A DNA stretch of 64,000 bases from JAOUJD01 sp963811265 (GCA_963811265.1 CAWEQS010000025.1:132943-196942), one strand, 5' to 3'. Counted from the first letter of the stretch, positions 41,531 through 49,908 are shown. A program made the numbers and translations. Notes: generated by a model not told the origin, from the letters alone.

Positions 41531-42912
41531 CTAGAACGAATGCCGCATGCCCAGCTGCAGGGCGGTCGCGTCCTCGCCGGCACCGGTCGTCCAGCCGGTC
41601 GTGTAGCCGGCCGAGGACAGGCTCATGCGCGACTGGTCGCTGTTCTTCATGAACGCGGCGACGGCGTACAGCGCGGTGCGACGCGAGAAGTTGTAGAAGT
41701 ACGCGGCGCCGAAGTGCGAGGCGGAAGCGTCCTGCGTGGCCCAGGCGCTGCGCGCCTTGTCCTTGCCGTAGTTGTACACGCCGTACAGCACGTGGTTGCC
41801 GATAGTCCACGACGCGCCCAGGTGATAGGCGTCGGAATCCGTCGGGCCGGCGAAGCCGCGCATCAGGTCCATGTCGTGCGGATGGAGGTTGAGGCCGCCG
41901 AGGATGTTGGTGATCGCGCGTCAGGTTGCCGCCGGTGGAGCACGATCAGGTTCTGGATGTCGGCGGGCGTCAGGATCGGGTTTTCGTTTTCACGATGGTT
42001 CCACTGGGCGTAGACCTTGACGTCGCCGAAGCCGAACCAGCCACCGAGGTTGAGCTGCTCGAGACCCGTCTTCTGCGTCGGCGTGCCGGCCGCCTGCGTG
42101 GCGTACGGGACGACGTTGGTGCGGTTGTAGCCGAGGCCCACACCCCAGTTCGAGGTGTTGTACTGCACGTTGGCGCCCATGAAGTCGTCGCCGTCCGTCG
42201 GCGGCGCCACGCGCTCGGTGCGGATGGCCTCGGACCCGCCGAAACCGTACATCAGCGAGAGCGTGAAGCCCTTCAGTTCGGCCCGGTACTGCAACGCGTT
42301 GTTGGCCCGGATCTGCGGCGTGTTGTATCCCTGGCCGAACTGCAGCGCGGTCTGGTCACCCAGCACCGAGAACTTGTTGATGATTTCGTAGCCGGGCGTG
42401 TACTGGCGGCCGCCGATGACGGCGCCGTACGGGGTCACCAGACCCGCATAGGCCTGGCGATCGAACAGCGCGCCGGCAGAGTTCACGGTCGTGAGCTGGC
42501 TGGAGCAGCGCGTTGTTGACTGTGTTCATGCCCGCCAACCACGACGTCGGAGCCGGCGACGGGCGGCAGCCGGAGTGGACACAGCTGTGACGCCCGGGCA
42601 CACGGCGGTCGCGGTCGATCCGGCGGGACGGCACCAATAGACCGAATCGTTGTTGGTCACGCTGCCGGTGTCGATGCTGAACCGGCTTTCCAGCGTGAAG
42701 ACCGCGCTGTACCCGCCGCCGAGCACCTCCGTGCCGCGGATGCCCCAGCGCGAACCCTGCGAAATGCCGCTCGCGATGCGCGTCGAGCTCAAGTTGCCGA
42801 CATCGAGGTACTCCACGCCGACGTCGACGATGCCGTACAGGGTCACGCTCGACTGTGCAAAGGCGGTCGGGAACGCGAACGCGAGCGCGACGGCCAACAA
42901 GCTCTTACGCAT
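41531..42912 (-). CDS. Outer-membrane general porin, several frameshifts
   Basis: Second porin of the same family. The ATG at 42912 opens MRKSLLAVALAFAFPTAFA, then QSSVTLYGIVDVGVEYLDVGNLSSTRIASGISQGSRWGIRGTEVLGGGYSAVFTLESRFSIDTG. Between about 42590 and 42490 at least three breaks scramble a segment readable as AGMNTVNNALLQ...LTTVNSAG; the barrel resumes with ALFDRQAYAGLVTPYGAVIGGRQYTPGYEII. Two more extra bases near 41935 and 41915 link NLIV to STGGNLTR, ITNILGGLNLHPHDMDLMRGFAGP. The end is ATALQLGMRHSF with terminal Phe. The insert CRPAGSTATAVCPG with two Cys is unusual for a general porin and may be a disulfide loop. Confidence 0.88.
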
Positions 42913-43044
42913 GGGGTGTCTCTCCTGGCTCTTTTGGTTTTCGACGCGGGTTTGCCCCCGCGAACGGTGCGAGAATAGCTCCGTCATTCCGACGAGCGTT
43001 GGAGTGGCCACAGAAGCCTCTTCGACGCGTCAGTTTTCCGCAAC

Positions 43045-43689
43045 ATGACTGAATCTCCCACTAGTCCGGTCGACCAATTGATCGCCGCCGCCGATCGAGC
43101 GTTGCGCACGCTGGCGGCGACTCCGGTGGCGTCGCGACCGTCGCCCGCCGGTGGGGTGAGCGAGGCCGAGCCCCTCACCGACGACGAAGCCAGGGAAGCG
43201 GTCGCGCTGATGCGCGTGAATCACGTCGGCGAGGTCTGCGCCCAGGCGCTGTACGACGCACAGGCTCTTGCGGCGCGCAGTCCCGAACTGAGGGCGATGT
43301 TCGAGCAGGCCGCCCGCGAGGAGGCCGACCACCTTGCGTGGACGGAAGAGCGCATCCGCGCGCTGGGTGGCCGGACCAGCCTGCTCAACCCGCTCTGGTA
43401 CGGAGGCGCCTTCGCGATCGGCCTGGCGGCCGCGCGCATCGGTGACCGCGCCAGCCTCGGATTCATGGCGGAGACCGAGCGTCAGGTCGAACAGCACCTG
43501 CAGGGACATCTCGATCGGCTTCCGGAGAGCGACGCGCCTTCGCGCGCGATCGTTGCCCAGATGAAGGAAGACGAGGTGCGGCACGCCGACGCGGCCACGG
43601 CGCTCGGCGGAGCGGAACTGCCTCTGCCCGTCCGGATGGCGATGCGCCTCGCGGCACGCGTCATGACGCGAACCGCCCACTACATCTAG
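43045..43689 (+). CDS. coq7: 3-demethoxyubiquinol 3-hydroxylase, Coq7 family
   Basis: Di-iron monooxygenase for the last hydroxylation in ubiquinone synthesis. The 214-residue product has the paired carboxylate/His motifs: ALMRVNHVGEVCAQALYDAQ, REEADHLAWTEERIRALGGRTSLLNPLWYGGAFAIGLAA, ETERQVEQHL, and KEDEVRHADAATALGG. The hydrophobic stretch after NPLWYGG fits the family's membrane-facing helix. An N-terminal extension of about 45 residues is common in betaproteobacterial Coq7. It converges with the OsmC gene; the short gap repeats CTAGCCGGCGT twice (43686-43696, 43699-43709) with no T tract. Confidence 0.94.
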   Translation: MTESPTSPVDQLIAAADRALRTLAATPVASRPSPAGGVSEAEPLTDDEAREAVALMRVNHVGEVCAQALYDAQALAARSPELRAMFEQAAREEADHLAWTEERIRALGGRTSLLNPLWYGGAFAIGLAAARIGDRASLGFMAETERQVEQHLQGHLDRLPESDAPSRAIVAQMKEDEVRHADAATALGGAELPLPVRMAMRLAARVMTRTAHYI

Positions 43690-43723
43690 CCGGCGTTTCT
43701 AGCCGGCGTACTCCAGCGGACGC

Positions 43724-44188
43724 TCAGTCCTCGACGATCTCGACGCTGTGCGTGATCTCGGCGGTCTTCGCCAGCATGGCGGTCGCCGAGCAGTACTTCT
43801 CGTGCGACAACTGAACGGCCCGCAGCACGGTCTCGCGCTTCAGGTTGCGGCCACGGACGACGAACTTCATCGCGATCCGGGTGAAGACCTTCGGGTCGCT
43901 TTCGGCCCGTTCCGCCGACACCTCGACCTCGCAACCGCGAACGTCATGCCGCCCTCGCTTGAGGATCAGCACGACGTCGTAGGCCGTGCAGCCGCCGGTG
44001 CCCACCAGCACCATCTCCATGGGTCGCGGAGCCAGGTTGTTCCCGCCGCCCTCGGGTGCGCCGTCCATGGCGACGAGGTGCCCGCTGCCGGTGCGGGAGA
44101 CGAAACTCATCCCGTCGCCGGTCCATTTGACGCTGCATTCCACTGTCACCCCCTTCAAGGTCGCCGCGGTGGGTCCGAAATGTGACAT
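43724..44188 (-). CDS. OsmC/Ohr family protein (YhfA-like)
   Basis: OsmC-fold proteins are thiol peroxidases or related Cys proteins. The 154-residue product shows AMDGAPEGGGNNLAPRPMEMVLVGTGGCTAYDVVLILKRGRHDVRGCEVEV, which contains the first conserved Cys (GGCTAYDVV), and LSHEKYCSATAMLAKTAEITHSVEIVED with the second Cys near the C-terminus. I chose the ATG at 44188 (MSHFGPTAATLKGVTVEC). A GTG further in, preceded by AAGGGGG, would give a version starting nearer VECSVKW. Betaproteobacteria often place it next to rplM. It is transcribed away from the rplM operon. Confidence 0.9.
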   Translation of the reverse strand: MSHFGPTAATLKGVTVECSVKWTGDGMSFVSRTGSGHLVAMDGAPEGGGNNLAPRPMEMVLVGTGGCTAYDVVLILKRGRHDVRGCEVEVSAERAESDPKVFTRIAMKFVVRGRNLKRETVLRAVQLSHEKYCSATAMLAKTAEITHSVEIVED

Positions 44189-44305
44189 GCCGAGGAGTCG
44201 CTCTAGTGGCTCCAAAGCCGGTCCGCCCGGCCGTAAGCATTTGAACGTAAAAGAAAAGCAGCTGGGCCGTGCGGAGGAGATTGTAAAACGGCCTGCTTTT
44301 CGACC

Positions 44306-44334
44306 TTGCAACGCAGCATTCCCGCTCTCATACT
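44306..44334 (+). promoter_or_regulatory. Candidate sigma-70 promoter for the small RNA upstream of rplM
   Basis: TTGCAA (44306-44311), 17 nt, then CATACT (44329-44334). The predicted start is near 44341, where a run of three hairpins begins. Four of six bases match the -10 consensus, so this is moderate. Confidence 0.4.
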
Positions 44335-44340
44335 GCTTCT

Positions 44341-44430
44341 CGACGGGCGCTTTGGCGCCCAACCGATGTCTCCTCCACCCTCCTTTAGGTGGATTCGGCC
44401 CGGCCCTCCAGGACCGGGCCAATTTTTTTT
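44341..44430 (+). ncRNA. Candidate small RNA or attenuated leader between osmC and rplM
   Basis: The 449-nt gap 44189-44637 has no gene but holds about 90 nt that fold as three successive hairpins. First: GGGCGC (44345-44350) / GCGCCC (44355-44360). Second: TCCACC (44374-44379) / GGTGGA (44388-44393) with loop CTCCTTTA. Third: GGCCCGG (44397-44403) / CCGGGCC (44414-44420), then AATTTTTTTT, a clear intrinsic terminator. A possible promoter lies just upstream and a separate promoter for rplM just downstream, which favours an independent transcript. The second loop can pair with a Shine-Dalgarno sequence. I know no named family that fits. An attenuator for rplM is the main alternative. Confidence 0.5.
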
Positions 44431-44435
44431 GCGGC

Positions 44436-44465
44436 TTGCATCGCAACCCCTTGAGCGAATAGAAT
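44436..44465 (+). promoter_or_regulatory. Probable sigma-70 promoter of rplM-rpsI
   Basis: TTGCAT (44436-44441), 18-nt spacer, TAGAAT (44460-44465). It lies directly after the terminator-like hairpin and leaves a leader of about 165 nt before the rplM ATG at 44638. The leader is long enough for L13-type autoregulation, but I cannot identify a known fold. Confidence 0.55.
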
Positions 44466-44637
44466 TTAAGGCTTTCCGCGCGCTTGCTGCCGGCGGGACC
44501 GACTCGCGTCGTTCCGCTTTGCAGGAAGGCCAATCCGGCCCGCGCGGAGTTCTGTCCGTCGATGATGCGGCGGTGCAAGAAGCACCGCCGATCGGTTGGC
44601 GGCACGGCGCCGAGGCGCCTTTGCCTGGATGAATGCC

Positions 44638-45067
44638 ATGAAGACCTTTTCTGCCAAGCACCACGAAGTCAAGCGCGACTGGCTGCCTCGTCGACGCCAG
44701 CGACAAGGTGCTGGGGCGCCTTGCGAGCCAGATCGCGCTGCGTCTGCGCGGCAAGCACAAGCCCGAGTACACACCGCACGTCGACACCGGTGACTTCATC
44801 GTCGTCGTCAATGCTTCCAAGCTGCGCGTGACCGGCAGCAAGGACGAGAACAAGATCTACTACCGCCACAGCGGCTATCCGGGCGGCGTGTACGAGACCA
44901 GCTTCGGCAAGATGCAGGACCGCTTTCCGGGTCGCGCGCTGCAGATCGCGGTCAAGGGCATGCTGCCGAAAGGCCCGCTCGGCTACGCGATGATCAAGAA
45001 ACTGAAGATCTACGCGGAGGGCCAGCATCCCCACACCGCGCAGCAACCCAAATCGCTCGAGATCTGA
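44638..45067 (+). CDS. rplM: 50S ribosomal protein L13, one frameshift
   Basis: Large-subunit assembly protein L13. The ATG at 44638 starts MKTFSAKHHEVKRDWL in one frame; MLGRLASQIALRLRGKHKPEYTPHVDTGDFIVVVNASKLRVTG follows in the next. Removing one C at about 44686 (CTGCCTCGTC) gives WLLVDASDKVLGRLASQIALRLRG and a 142-residue protein, exactly the usual L13 length. YYRHSGYPGGVYETSFGKM and AVKGMLPKGPLGYAMIKKLKIYAEGQHPHTAQQPKSLEI are the family's C-terminal signatures. Because rplM is normally essential, this break is very probably an error in the sequence. rpsI follows after 8 nt. Confidence 0.97.
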
Positions 45068-45075
45068 GAGACGAC

Positions 45076-45468
45076 ATGATCGGCAATTACAACTACGGAA
45101 CGGGTCGCCGCAAGAGCTCGGTCGCGCGTGTCTTCATGAAGCGCGGCAAGGGCGAGATCCTCATCAACGGCCGTTCGATCGACACGTACTTCCAGCGTGA
45201 GACGGGTCGCATGATCGCGCGCCAGCCGCTCGAACTGACGAACCACAAGGACACGTTCGACGTCATGGTGAACGTCCACGGCGGCGGCGAGTCCGGCCAG
45301 GCCGGTGCCGTGCGCCACGGCATCACGCGCGCGCTGATCGACTACGACGCGACGCTGAAGCCCGTGCTGTCGAGCGCTGGCCTGGTGACGCGCGACGCGC
45401 GTGAAGTCGAGCGCAAGAAAGTCGGCTTCCGCAAGGCGCGTCGCCGCAAGCAGTTCTCGAAGCGCTAA
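45076..45468 (+). CDS. rpsI: 30S ribosomal protein S9
   Basis: Small-subunit protein S9, 130 residues, whose C-terminal tail reaches the P-site tRNA. The start MIGNYNYGTGRRKSSVARVFMKRGKGEILINGR, the middle VNVHGGGESGQAGAVRHGITRALIDYD, and the end ERKKVGFRKARRRKQFSKR with the invariant SKR tail are all present. It is the second gene of the universal rplM-rpsI operon and is intact. Confidence 0.98.
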   Translation: MIGNYNYGTGRRKSSVARVFMKRGKGEILINGRSIDTYFQRETGRMIARQPLELTNHKDTFDVMVNVHGGGESGQAGAVRHGITRALIDYDATLKPVLSSAGLVTRDAREVERKKVGFRKARRRKQFSKR

Positions 45469-45615
45469 CGGCTGTTTCCGGGCAGCGCGACCCGTCGCGC
45501 TGCCCCAAGACTCCGAGGGCTTCGGCCGTCCGGCGTGCCCCCTTTCAGGGGATGCCGCGGGCGGCTCGGGCGTGGATGACCGAACATCGCCCGCCTATAC
45601 TCGTCGCAGAACAAG

Positions 45616-45650
45616 AGGCCGCTCCGTAAGGCTTGCACGAGCGGCCTTTT
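45616..45650 (+). terminator. Rho-independent terminator after rplM-rpsI
   Basis: AGGCCGCTC (45616-45624) pairs with GAGCGGCCT (45639-45647) around a 14-nt loop, then TTT. It lies about 148 nt after the rpsI stop; the stretch between holds only GC-rich sequence without a visible gene. The stem is the same as in the terminator at 40112-40142. Confidence 0.7.
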
Positions 45651-45701
45651 CATTTGCCTGCTCCACCGCGACGGGTCATCGCGGCCGGAAGACGAGTCCC
45701 G

Positions 45702-46436
45702 ATGAAGTGGAAGCTTTGGGTGAGCAATCTCTCGGTCAGCGGCCCCCGGGTCGCTGTCCGTGCGCAGTTGCCCTGGCCGCTGCGCGCGCTGATCGCCCTC
45801 ATTGCGCTTTCACTGGCGTTCGCCGCGGGCCTCGCGTCGAGCGAGATCGTGCGCGGCTTCGGCCGGACGGAGCGCGCCGAGCAAGGCGCGGAGCCGGATC
45901 GCTTGCGTTCTCAGCTGGCGCAGGCGCTCGCCGACCGGGACCGGGAAGCGGCGGCGGCGGTCAACTGGGAAAGCCGGCTGAAGGTCGAGCGCTCGGCGCA
46001 GGAACAGGTGCGGGTCCAGGTGAAGATGCTCGAAGACGAGAACGCGCGCCTGAAGGGCGACCTCGCGTTCTTCGAGAGCCTGCTGCCGATGCCCGTCGAC
46101 GCGAAGGGCGTCGTGATCCGCAGTTTCCGTGTCCAGGCGGACACCGAGCCGAACTCGCTGCGGTATCGCCTGCTGGTGCAGCAGAGCGGGAAACCCGAGC
46201 ACGACTTTGTCGGCGAGGTGTCCCTGACGATCAACCTGCAGGAAGGCGGTCGAGCTGCGGTCCTGCAGTTGCCCGATCCGGCGATGCCCAGCGCGGGCCC
46301 CGCGCCGCTGTCGTTCCGGCACTATCAGCGGCTGGAGGGTAACTTCCCGGTGCCCGCCGGCGCGACAGTTCGATCGGTCCTCGTGCGCATCCGAAGCAAC
46401 GGCGAGACGCGCGCGCAGCAGACATTCACGATGTAG
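45702..46436 (+). CDS. DUF6776-type membrane-anchored coiled-coil protein
   Basis: A 244-residue protein from the ATG at 45702. One membrane helix (about residues 26-48, LRALIALIALSLAFAAGLASS) is followed by a coiled coil, DRLRSQLAQALADRDREAAAAVNWESRLKVERSAQEQVRVQVKMLEDENARLKGDLAFFESLLP. Then comes a beta-rich C-terminal domain, IRSFRVQADTEPNSLRYRLLVQQSGKPEHDFVGEVSLTINLQ, which would face the periplasm. Proteins of this build sit beside bactofilin genes in many betaproteobacteria. The stop is 8 nt before the bactofilin start, so they are cotranscribed and may act together in cell-envelope organisation. That role is inference. Confidence 0.82.
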   Translation: MKWKLWVSNLSVSGPRVAVRAQLPWPLRALIALIALSLAFAAGLASSEIVRGFGRTERAEQGAEPDRLRSQLAQALADRDREAAAAVNWESRLKVERSAQEQVRVQVKMLEDENARLKGDLAFFESLLPMPVDAKGVVIRSFRVQADTEPNSLRYRLLVQQSGKPEHDFVGEVSLTINLQEGGRAAVLQLPDPAMPSAGPAPLSFRHYQRLEGNFPVPAGATVRSVLVRIRSNGETRAQQTFTM

Positions 46437-46444
46437 GAGGAGCG

Positions 46445-46900
46445 ATGTTCGGAAACAAGACGCCCACGGCCCAGAAGACGATCGGCACGCTCATCGGAGC
46501 GGGCACTGTCGTGGAAGGCACACTGACCTACAGCGGCGGGCTGCGCATCGACGGCACCGTGAAGGGTGACGTGCGCTGTTCCTCCGGCGATGCATGCATG
46601 GTGGTCATCAGCGAGAGCGGCAGGGTGGACGGAGAGGTACACGCGGCGCACCTCGTCGTCTCCGGCGCGGTGACAGGCCCGGTTCATGTCTCGCAATTGC
46701 TGGAACTTCAGCCCAAGGCGAGGATCACAGGCGATGTCCACTATCACGGCCTGGAAATCCATCAGGGCGCCGTGGTCGAGGGCCGGCTGATCTACGCCGC
46801 CGCGGGAGGCGAGGGCCGGCCGGCATTGAAACTGGCGGCTGGCGGTACCACCTCCGAGATCTTGAAAGTGGTCCGCCACGGGCGTTCCCCTTCCCTATAA
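46445..46900 (+). CDS. Bactofilin (polymer-forming cytoskeletal protein)
   Basis: Bactofilins form nucleotide-free filaments from a right-handed beta-helix and position cell-wall or envelope enzymes. The 151-residue product has a short flexible N-terminus MFGNKTPTAQKTIGTLIGAGTVVEGTLTYSGGLRIDGTVKGDVRC, then beta-helix rungs SESGRVDGEVHAAHLVVSGAVTGPVHVSQLLELQPKARITGDVHYHGLEIHQGAVVEGRLI, the DUF583 core. The C-terminal tail is short. It follows the membrane-anchored coiled-coil gene by 8 nt and precedes erpA by 31 nt. The M23 peptidase nearby on the other strand fits a wall-related setting. Confidence 0.93.
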   Translation: MFGNKTPTAQKTIGTLIGAGTVVEGTLTYSGGLRIDGTVKGDVRCSSGDACMVVISESGRVDGEVHAAHLVVSGAVTGPVHVSQLLELQPKARITGDVHYHGLEIHQGAVVEGRLIYAAAGGEGRPALKLAAGGTTSEILKVVRHGRSPSL

Positions 46901-46931
46901 TCGGTCAAAGCAATTTCCTGGAGAAACGGAC

Positions 46932-47282
46932 ATGAACGCTGCTGTCGAGATGCCGGCACCCCTGAACTTCACCGACGCCGCCGCGGCGAAGGTGAAGTCG
47001 CTGATCGACGAGGAAGGCAACCCGGAGCTCAAGCTGCGCGTCTTCGTGCAGGGCGGCGGCTGTTCGGGTTTCCAGTACGGCTTCACCTTCGACGAGGTCA
47101 TCAACGAAGACGACGCCACGATGGTCAAGAACGGCGTCACGCTGCTCATCGACTCGATGAGCTACCAGTACCTGACGGGCGCCGAGATCGACTACAAGGA
47201 AGACCTCGAGGGCGCGCAGTTCGTGATCAGGAACCCGAACGCCACCACCACGTGCGGCTGCGGGTCGTCGTTCTCGGTCTGA
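46932..47282 (+). CDS. erpA: Iron-sulfur cluster insertion protein ErpA
   Basis: A-type carrier that passes Fe-S clusters to target enzymes. The 116-residue product carries the three cluster ligands Cys44 (GGGCSGFQYGF), Cys108 and Cys110 (TTCGCGSSFSV). The A-type core KLRVFVQGGGCSGFQYGFTFDE is clear. The ATG at 46932 follows GGAGAAACGGAC with good spacing. Its place at the end of the bactofilin unit, next to anmK, is typical of betaproteobacteria. A strong terminator follows. Confidence 0.96.
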   Translation: MNAAVEMPAPLNFTDAAAAKVKSLIDEEGNPELKLRVFVQGGGCSGFQYGFTFDEVINEDDATMVKNGVTLLIDSMSYQYLTGAEIDYKEDLEGAQFVIRNPNATTTCGCGSSFSV

Positions 47283-47298
47283 AGCGGATTCAGTGAAG

Positions 47299-47326
47299 AA
47301 GGGGCGCCCTGGGCGCCCCTTTTTTT
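47299..47326 (+). terminator. Rho-independent terminator after erpA
   Basis: AAGGGGCGCC (47299-47308) pairs with GGCGCCCCTT (47312-47321) around CTG, followed by a run of T. It lies 16 nt after the erpA stop and also faces the convergent anmK gene; the paired A residues are too few to act strongly on the minus strand. Confidence 0.85.
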
Positions 47327-47344
47327 CGCGTGGCGCCTCGCCGG

Positions 47345-48469
47345 TCAGGTCGCCGGATAGAGGGCGCCAAGCACCCGCGGCCCCCGCGCCCCGGTCGCCG
47401 CCGGCACGTTGCCGGCCTCGCGGCGCAGGTGACACCGGGCAAGCCAGGCGAATGCGAGCGCCTCGACCTGGTCACCGGCGATACCCAGCTCGTCGGCCGT
47501 CCGCACGGGACGCGATGCGCCGAGCCGACGCTGCAGCGATTGCGTCAGGGTCGCGTTGCGCGCACCGCCCCCGCAGACAACGACATCCTCGGCCGCCGGT
47601 ACCCAGCGCACGATCGCGTCGCCGATCGTGCGCGCGGTGAGTTCCGTCAGCGAGGCGAGCACGGCCCTGGCGTCGAGCGACCGCGCGCGCGCGGCGCGGC
47701 GCACCCAGTCGAGCGTGAACAGATCCCTTCCCGTGCTCTTCGGCGGGGCCGCGGAGAAGTAAGCGTCGCTCATCAGCGTGTCGACGAGTTCTTCGTCCGG
47801 AAGTGACGTCGCCGCCAGCGCGCCTCCGGCGTCGAAGGCGGCATCGAAGTGCGCCGCCATCCAGCCGTCGATCAGCACGTTGCCCGGACCGGCGTCGAAG
47901 CCCATGACCCGCTCGCCATCGAGCGCGGTGACGTTGCTGATGCCGCCGATGTTCACGACCGCGCGCGGCCGGCCGCTGCCGAAGACGATGCGATGAAAAG
48001 CGGGAACGAGCGGGGCGCCCTGGCCTCCGGCAGCGACGTCACGGCTGCGGAAGTCCGCCACCACGTCGATCCCGGTCAGCTCCGCGAGCAGCGCGGGAGC
48101 GTTGAGCTGCACGGTGTAACCGAGGTCGGGACGATGCCGCACCGTCTGGCCATGCGCTCCGATCGCGCGGACTTCACCGGCCTTCAGCTTGCCGGCCTCG
48201 AGCAGCGACGTCACCGTCGCCGCATAGAGCCGCGCGAGATCCCGGGCGGCCATGTGAGCGCGATGGATCTCGTCGGCGCCGCTGGCGTTCAGCGCGAGCA
48301 ACTCGGTACGCAAGGCCGGCGGCATCGGGGTGTGGACATGCGCCAGTGCGGTGGGAATGCGCGGCGCGCAGTCGGCGAGGACGGCATCCACGCCGTCGAG
48401 GCTGGTGCCGGTCATCAGGCCGATGAAGATTTCCCGAGCGCCGTTCACGGAGCCGCTCGGCGGCGACAT
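47345..48469 (-). CDS. anmK: Anhydro-N-acetylmuramic acid kinase
   Basis: AnmK opens and phosphorylates 1,6-anhydro-MurNAc in peptidoglycan recycling. The 374-residue product starts near EIFIGLMTGTSLDGVDAVLADC, the family P-loop region. AIGAHGQTVRHRPDLGYTVQLNAPALLAELTGIDVVADFRSRDVAAGGQGAPLVPAFH and VVNIGGISNVTALDGERVMGFDAGPGNVLIDGWM follow, all AnmK signatures. VVCGGGARNATLTQSL is the second nucleotide motif. The gene is 6 nt behind the M23 peptidase gene, so a wall hydrolase and a recycling kinase share an operon. Confidence 0.96.
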   Translation of the reverse strand: MSPPSGSVNGAREIFIGLMTGTSLDGVDAVLADCAPRIPTALAHVHTPMPPALRTELLALNASGADEIHRAHMAARDLARLYAATVTSLLEAGKLKAGEVRAIGAHGQTVRHRPDLGYTVQLNAPALLAELTGIDVVADFRSRDVAAGGQGAPLVPAFHRIVFGSGRPRAVVNIGGISNVTALDGERVMGFDAGPGNVLIDGWMAAHFDAAFDAGGALAATSLPDEELVDTLMSDAYFSAAPPKSTGRDLFTLDWVRRAARARSLDARAVLASLTELTARTIGDAIVRWVPAAEDVVVCGGGARNATLTQSLQRRLGASRPVRTADELGIAGDQVEALAFAWLARCHLRREAGNVPAATGARGPRVLGALYPAT

Positions 48470-48475
48470 GCGGGA

Positions 48476-49891
48476 TCAGCGCGCCGCGGACTGCGCCACG
48501 GTGACGCGCTCGAGCAGTGCGAGCTGCTCGCGCAGCGGCGTTGCGGCTTCACGGAACGCCGCCAGCTGTGCGGTCGGCAGTGGATCGGCGCCCGGTAGCG
48601 ATGCCGTCATCGGATTGACCTGGGCGCCGTTCTTCTTGATTTCGAAGTGAAGGTGTGGCCCGGTGGTCCAGCCCGTCATTCCGACGGTGCCGACGAGGTC
48701 GCCCTGGCCGACCCGCGCGCTGTTGCGCATGCCCGAGCCGATCTTCTGGAGGTGGGCGTACAGGGTCGAGTGTTTGGCGTCGTGCTGGATCTCGACCACG
48801 TTGCCGTAGCCGTTCATCCAGCCCGCGAACTTCACCGTGCCGGCGGCCACCGAGCGGACGTTCGTGCCCATCGGCGCCGAGTAGTCGACCCCGCGGTGGG
48901 CGGCGTCGTATCCGAACACCGGATGGGTGCGGCTCGCGCTGAAGCCGGAGCTGACCCGCGTGTACTCGAGCGGCGAACGCAGGAAGCCGCGCTTCGTGCT
49001 GCGTCCGTCCAGCGCGAAGAAGCTGCCGCCCTTGCTGCCGTCATCGTGCCAGTAGGCGTCGACGCGCTTGCCCGCGTTGACGAACTCGACCGCGAGCAGC
49101 CGACCGGGCCGGACGTACTCGCCCGACGCATAGAGCGCTTCGTAGATCACCCGGAAGGAGTCGCCCCGCCTCAGGTCGCGGTGGAAGTCGACTTCACTCT
49201 CCAGGGCATCGACCATCTGCTGGGCTACCGAGTCCGGCACGCCAGCGTCGTCGGTAGCTCCGAACAGCGACACGCGGACCTCGCCGGACCGCAGTTCAAC
49301 GCGCCGCTCGAGCGCGACGTCGGCTTCCGAAACCTGGAAGCCGCTGCCGGTGCGCTGCACGGTCAGGATCCGGGTCGTGCCCGGCACCGCGCCTGCATCG
49401 CCGCCGACATAGACCTTCAGCCAGTTCAAGTCGCCGTCGGCGGTCGTATTGGCCTGCAGGAATCGTCCGGGGGCGAGCTGCACGAGTGGCCGCGCGGCGC
49501 GATCGCTGCGCAGGAAGGCCAGCGCGGCGCTGTCCCGCACTTCGAGTCGCTCGAACAGGGTGGCCAAGGTGTCGCCCCGCTCGACGCGGGCCTCGCGGAC
49601 GAAGCTGCCCTGGCCCTGAAGGAGTTCCTCGACCTGCTCGACGATCGACGGCGCGGCCACCACCTCGACGATGGGGCGAGGCTGCAGTCCGTCGAGATCG
49701 AGGGCGACGGGTGCCGCGGCGATGGCAGCGATGGCCGCCGACAGGGGCAGCAGCGAAGCGATCGCGCCGAACTCGACGCGCGCGCGCGTGACGCGATCGA
49801 TGCGATGCCACCGGCGCGCGAGCACCCGGAACCCGAGGCGTGCATCGGCCGCAAGAGAACGCAATCGATTGGCTAGAATCGCAATCGGCAT
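48476..49891 (-). CDS. M23 family metallopeptidase (peptidoglycan endopeptidase, MepM-like)
   Basis: A membrane-anchored or exported murein endopeptidase of about 471 residues. An N-terminal hydrophobic segment (IASLLPLSAAIAAIAAAPVAL, about residues 44-64) is followed by a LysM/opacity-like region RVERGDTLATLFERLEVRDSAALAFL and then the LytM zinc domain. There HPVFGYDAAHRGVDYSAPMGTNVRSVAAGTVKFAGWMNGYGNVVEIQHD holds the first ligands (H, HRGVD) and TGPHLHFEIKKNG the HxH. I chose the ATG at 49891; a GTG at 49918 is possible. It heads an operon with anmK and diverges from tyrS. Confidence 0.92.
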   Translation of the reverse strand: MPIAILANRLRSLAADARLGFRVLARRWHRIDRVTRARVEFGAIASLLPLSAAIAAIAAAPVALDLDGLQPRPIVEVVAAPSIVEQVEELLQGQGSFVREARVERGDTLATLFERLEVRDSAALAFLRSDRAARPLVQLAPGRFLQANTTADGDLNWLKVYVGGDAGAVPGTTRILTVQRTGSGFQVSEADVALERRVELRSGEVRVSLFGATDDAGVPDSVAQQMVDALESEVDFHRDLRRGDSFRVIYEALYASGEYVRPGRLLAVEFVNAGKRVDAYWHDDGSKGGSFFALDGRSTKRGFLRSPLEYTRVSSGFSASRTHPVFGYDAAHRGVDYSAPMGTNVRSVAAGTVKFAGWMNGYGNVVEIQHDAKHSTLYAHLQKIGSGMRNSARVGQGDLVGTVGMTGWTTGPHLHFEIKKNGAQVNPMTASLPGADPLPTAQLAAFREAATPLREQLALLERVTVAQSAAR

Positions 49892-49908
49892 CGGAAGAAC
49901 CGTGGGAT

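Noticed and set aside
43686..43709. Direct repeat CTAGCCGGCGT after coq7
   Set aside because: Too short and without T tract or second copy elsewhere that I can see; no basis for calling a terminator or att site.
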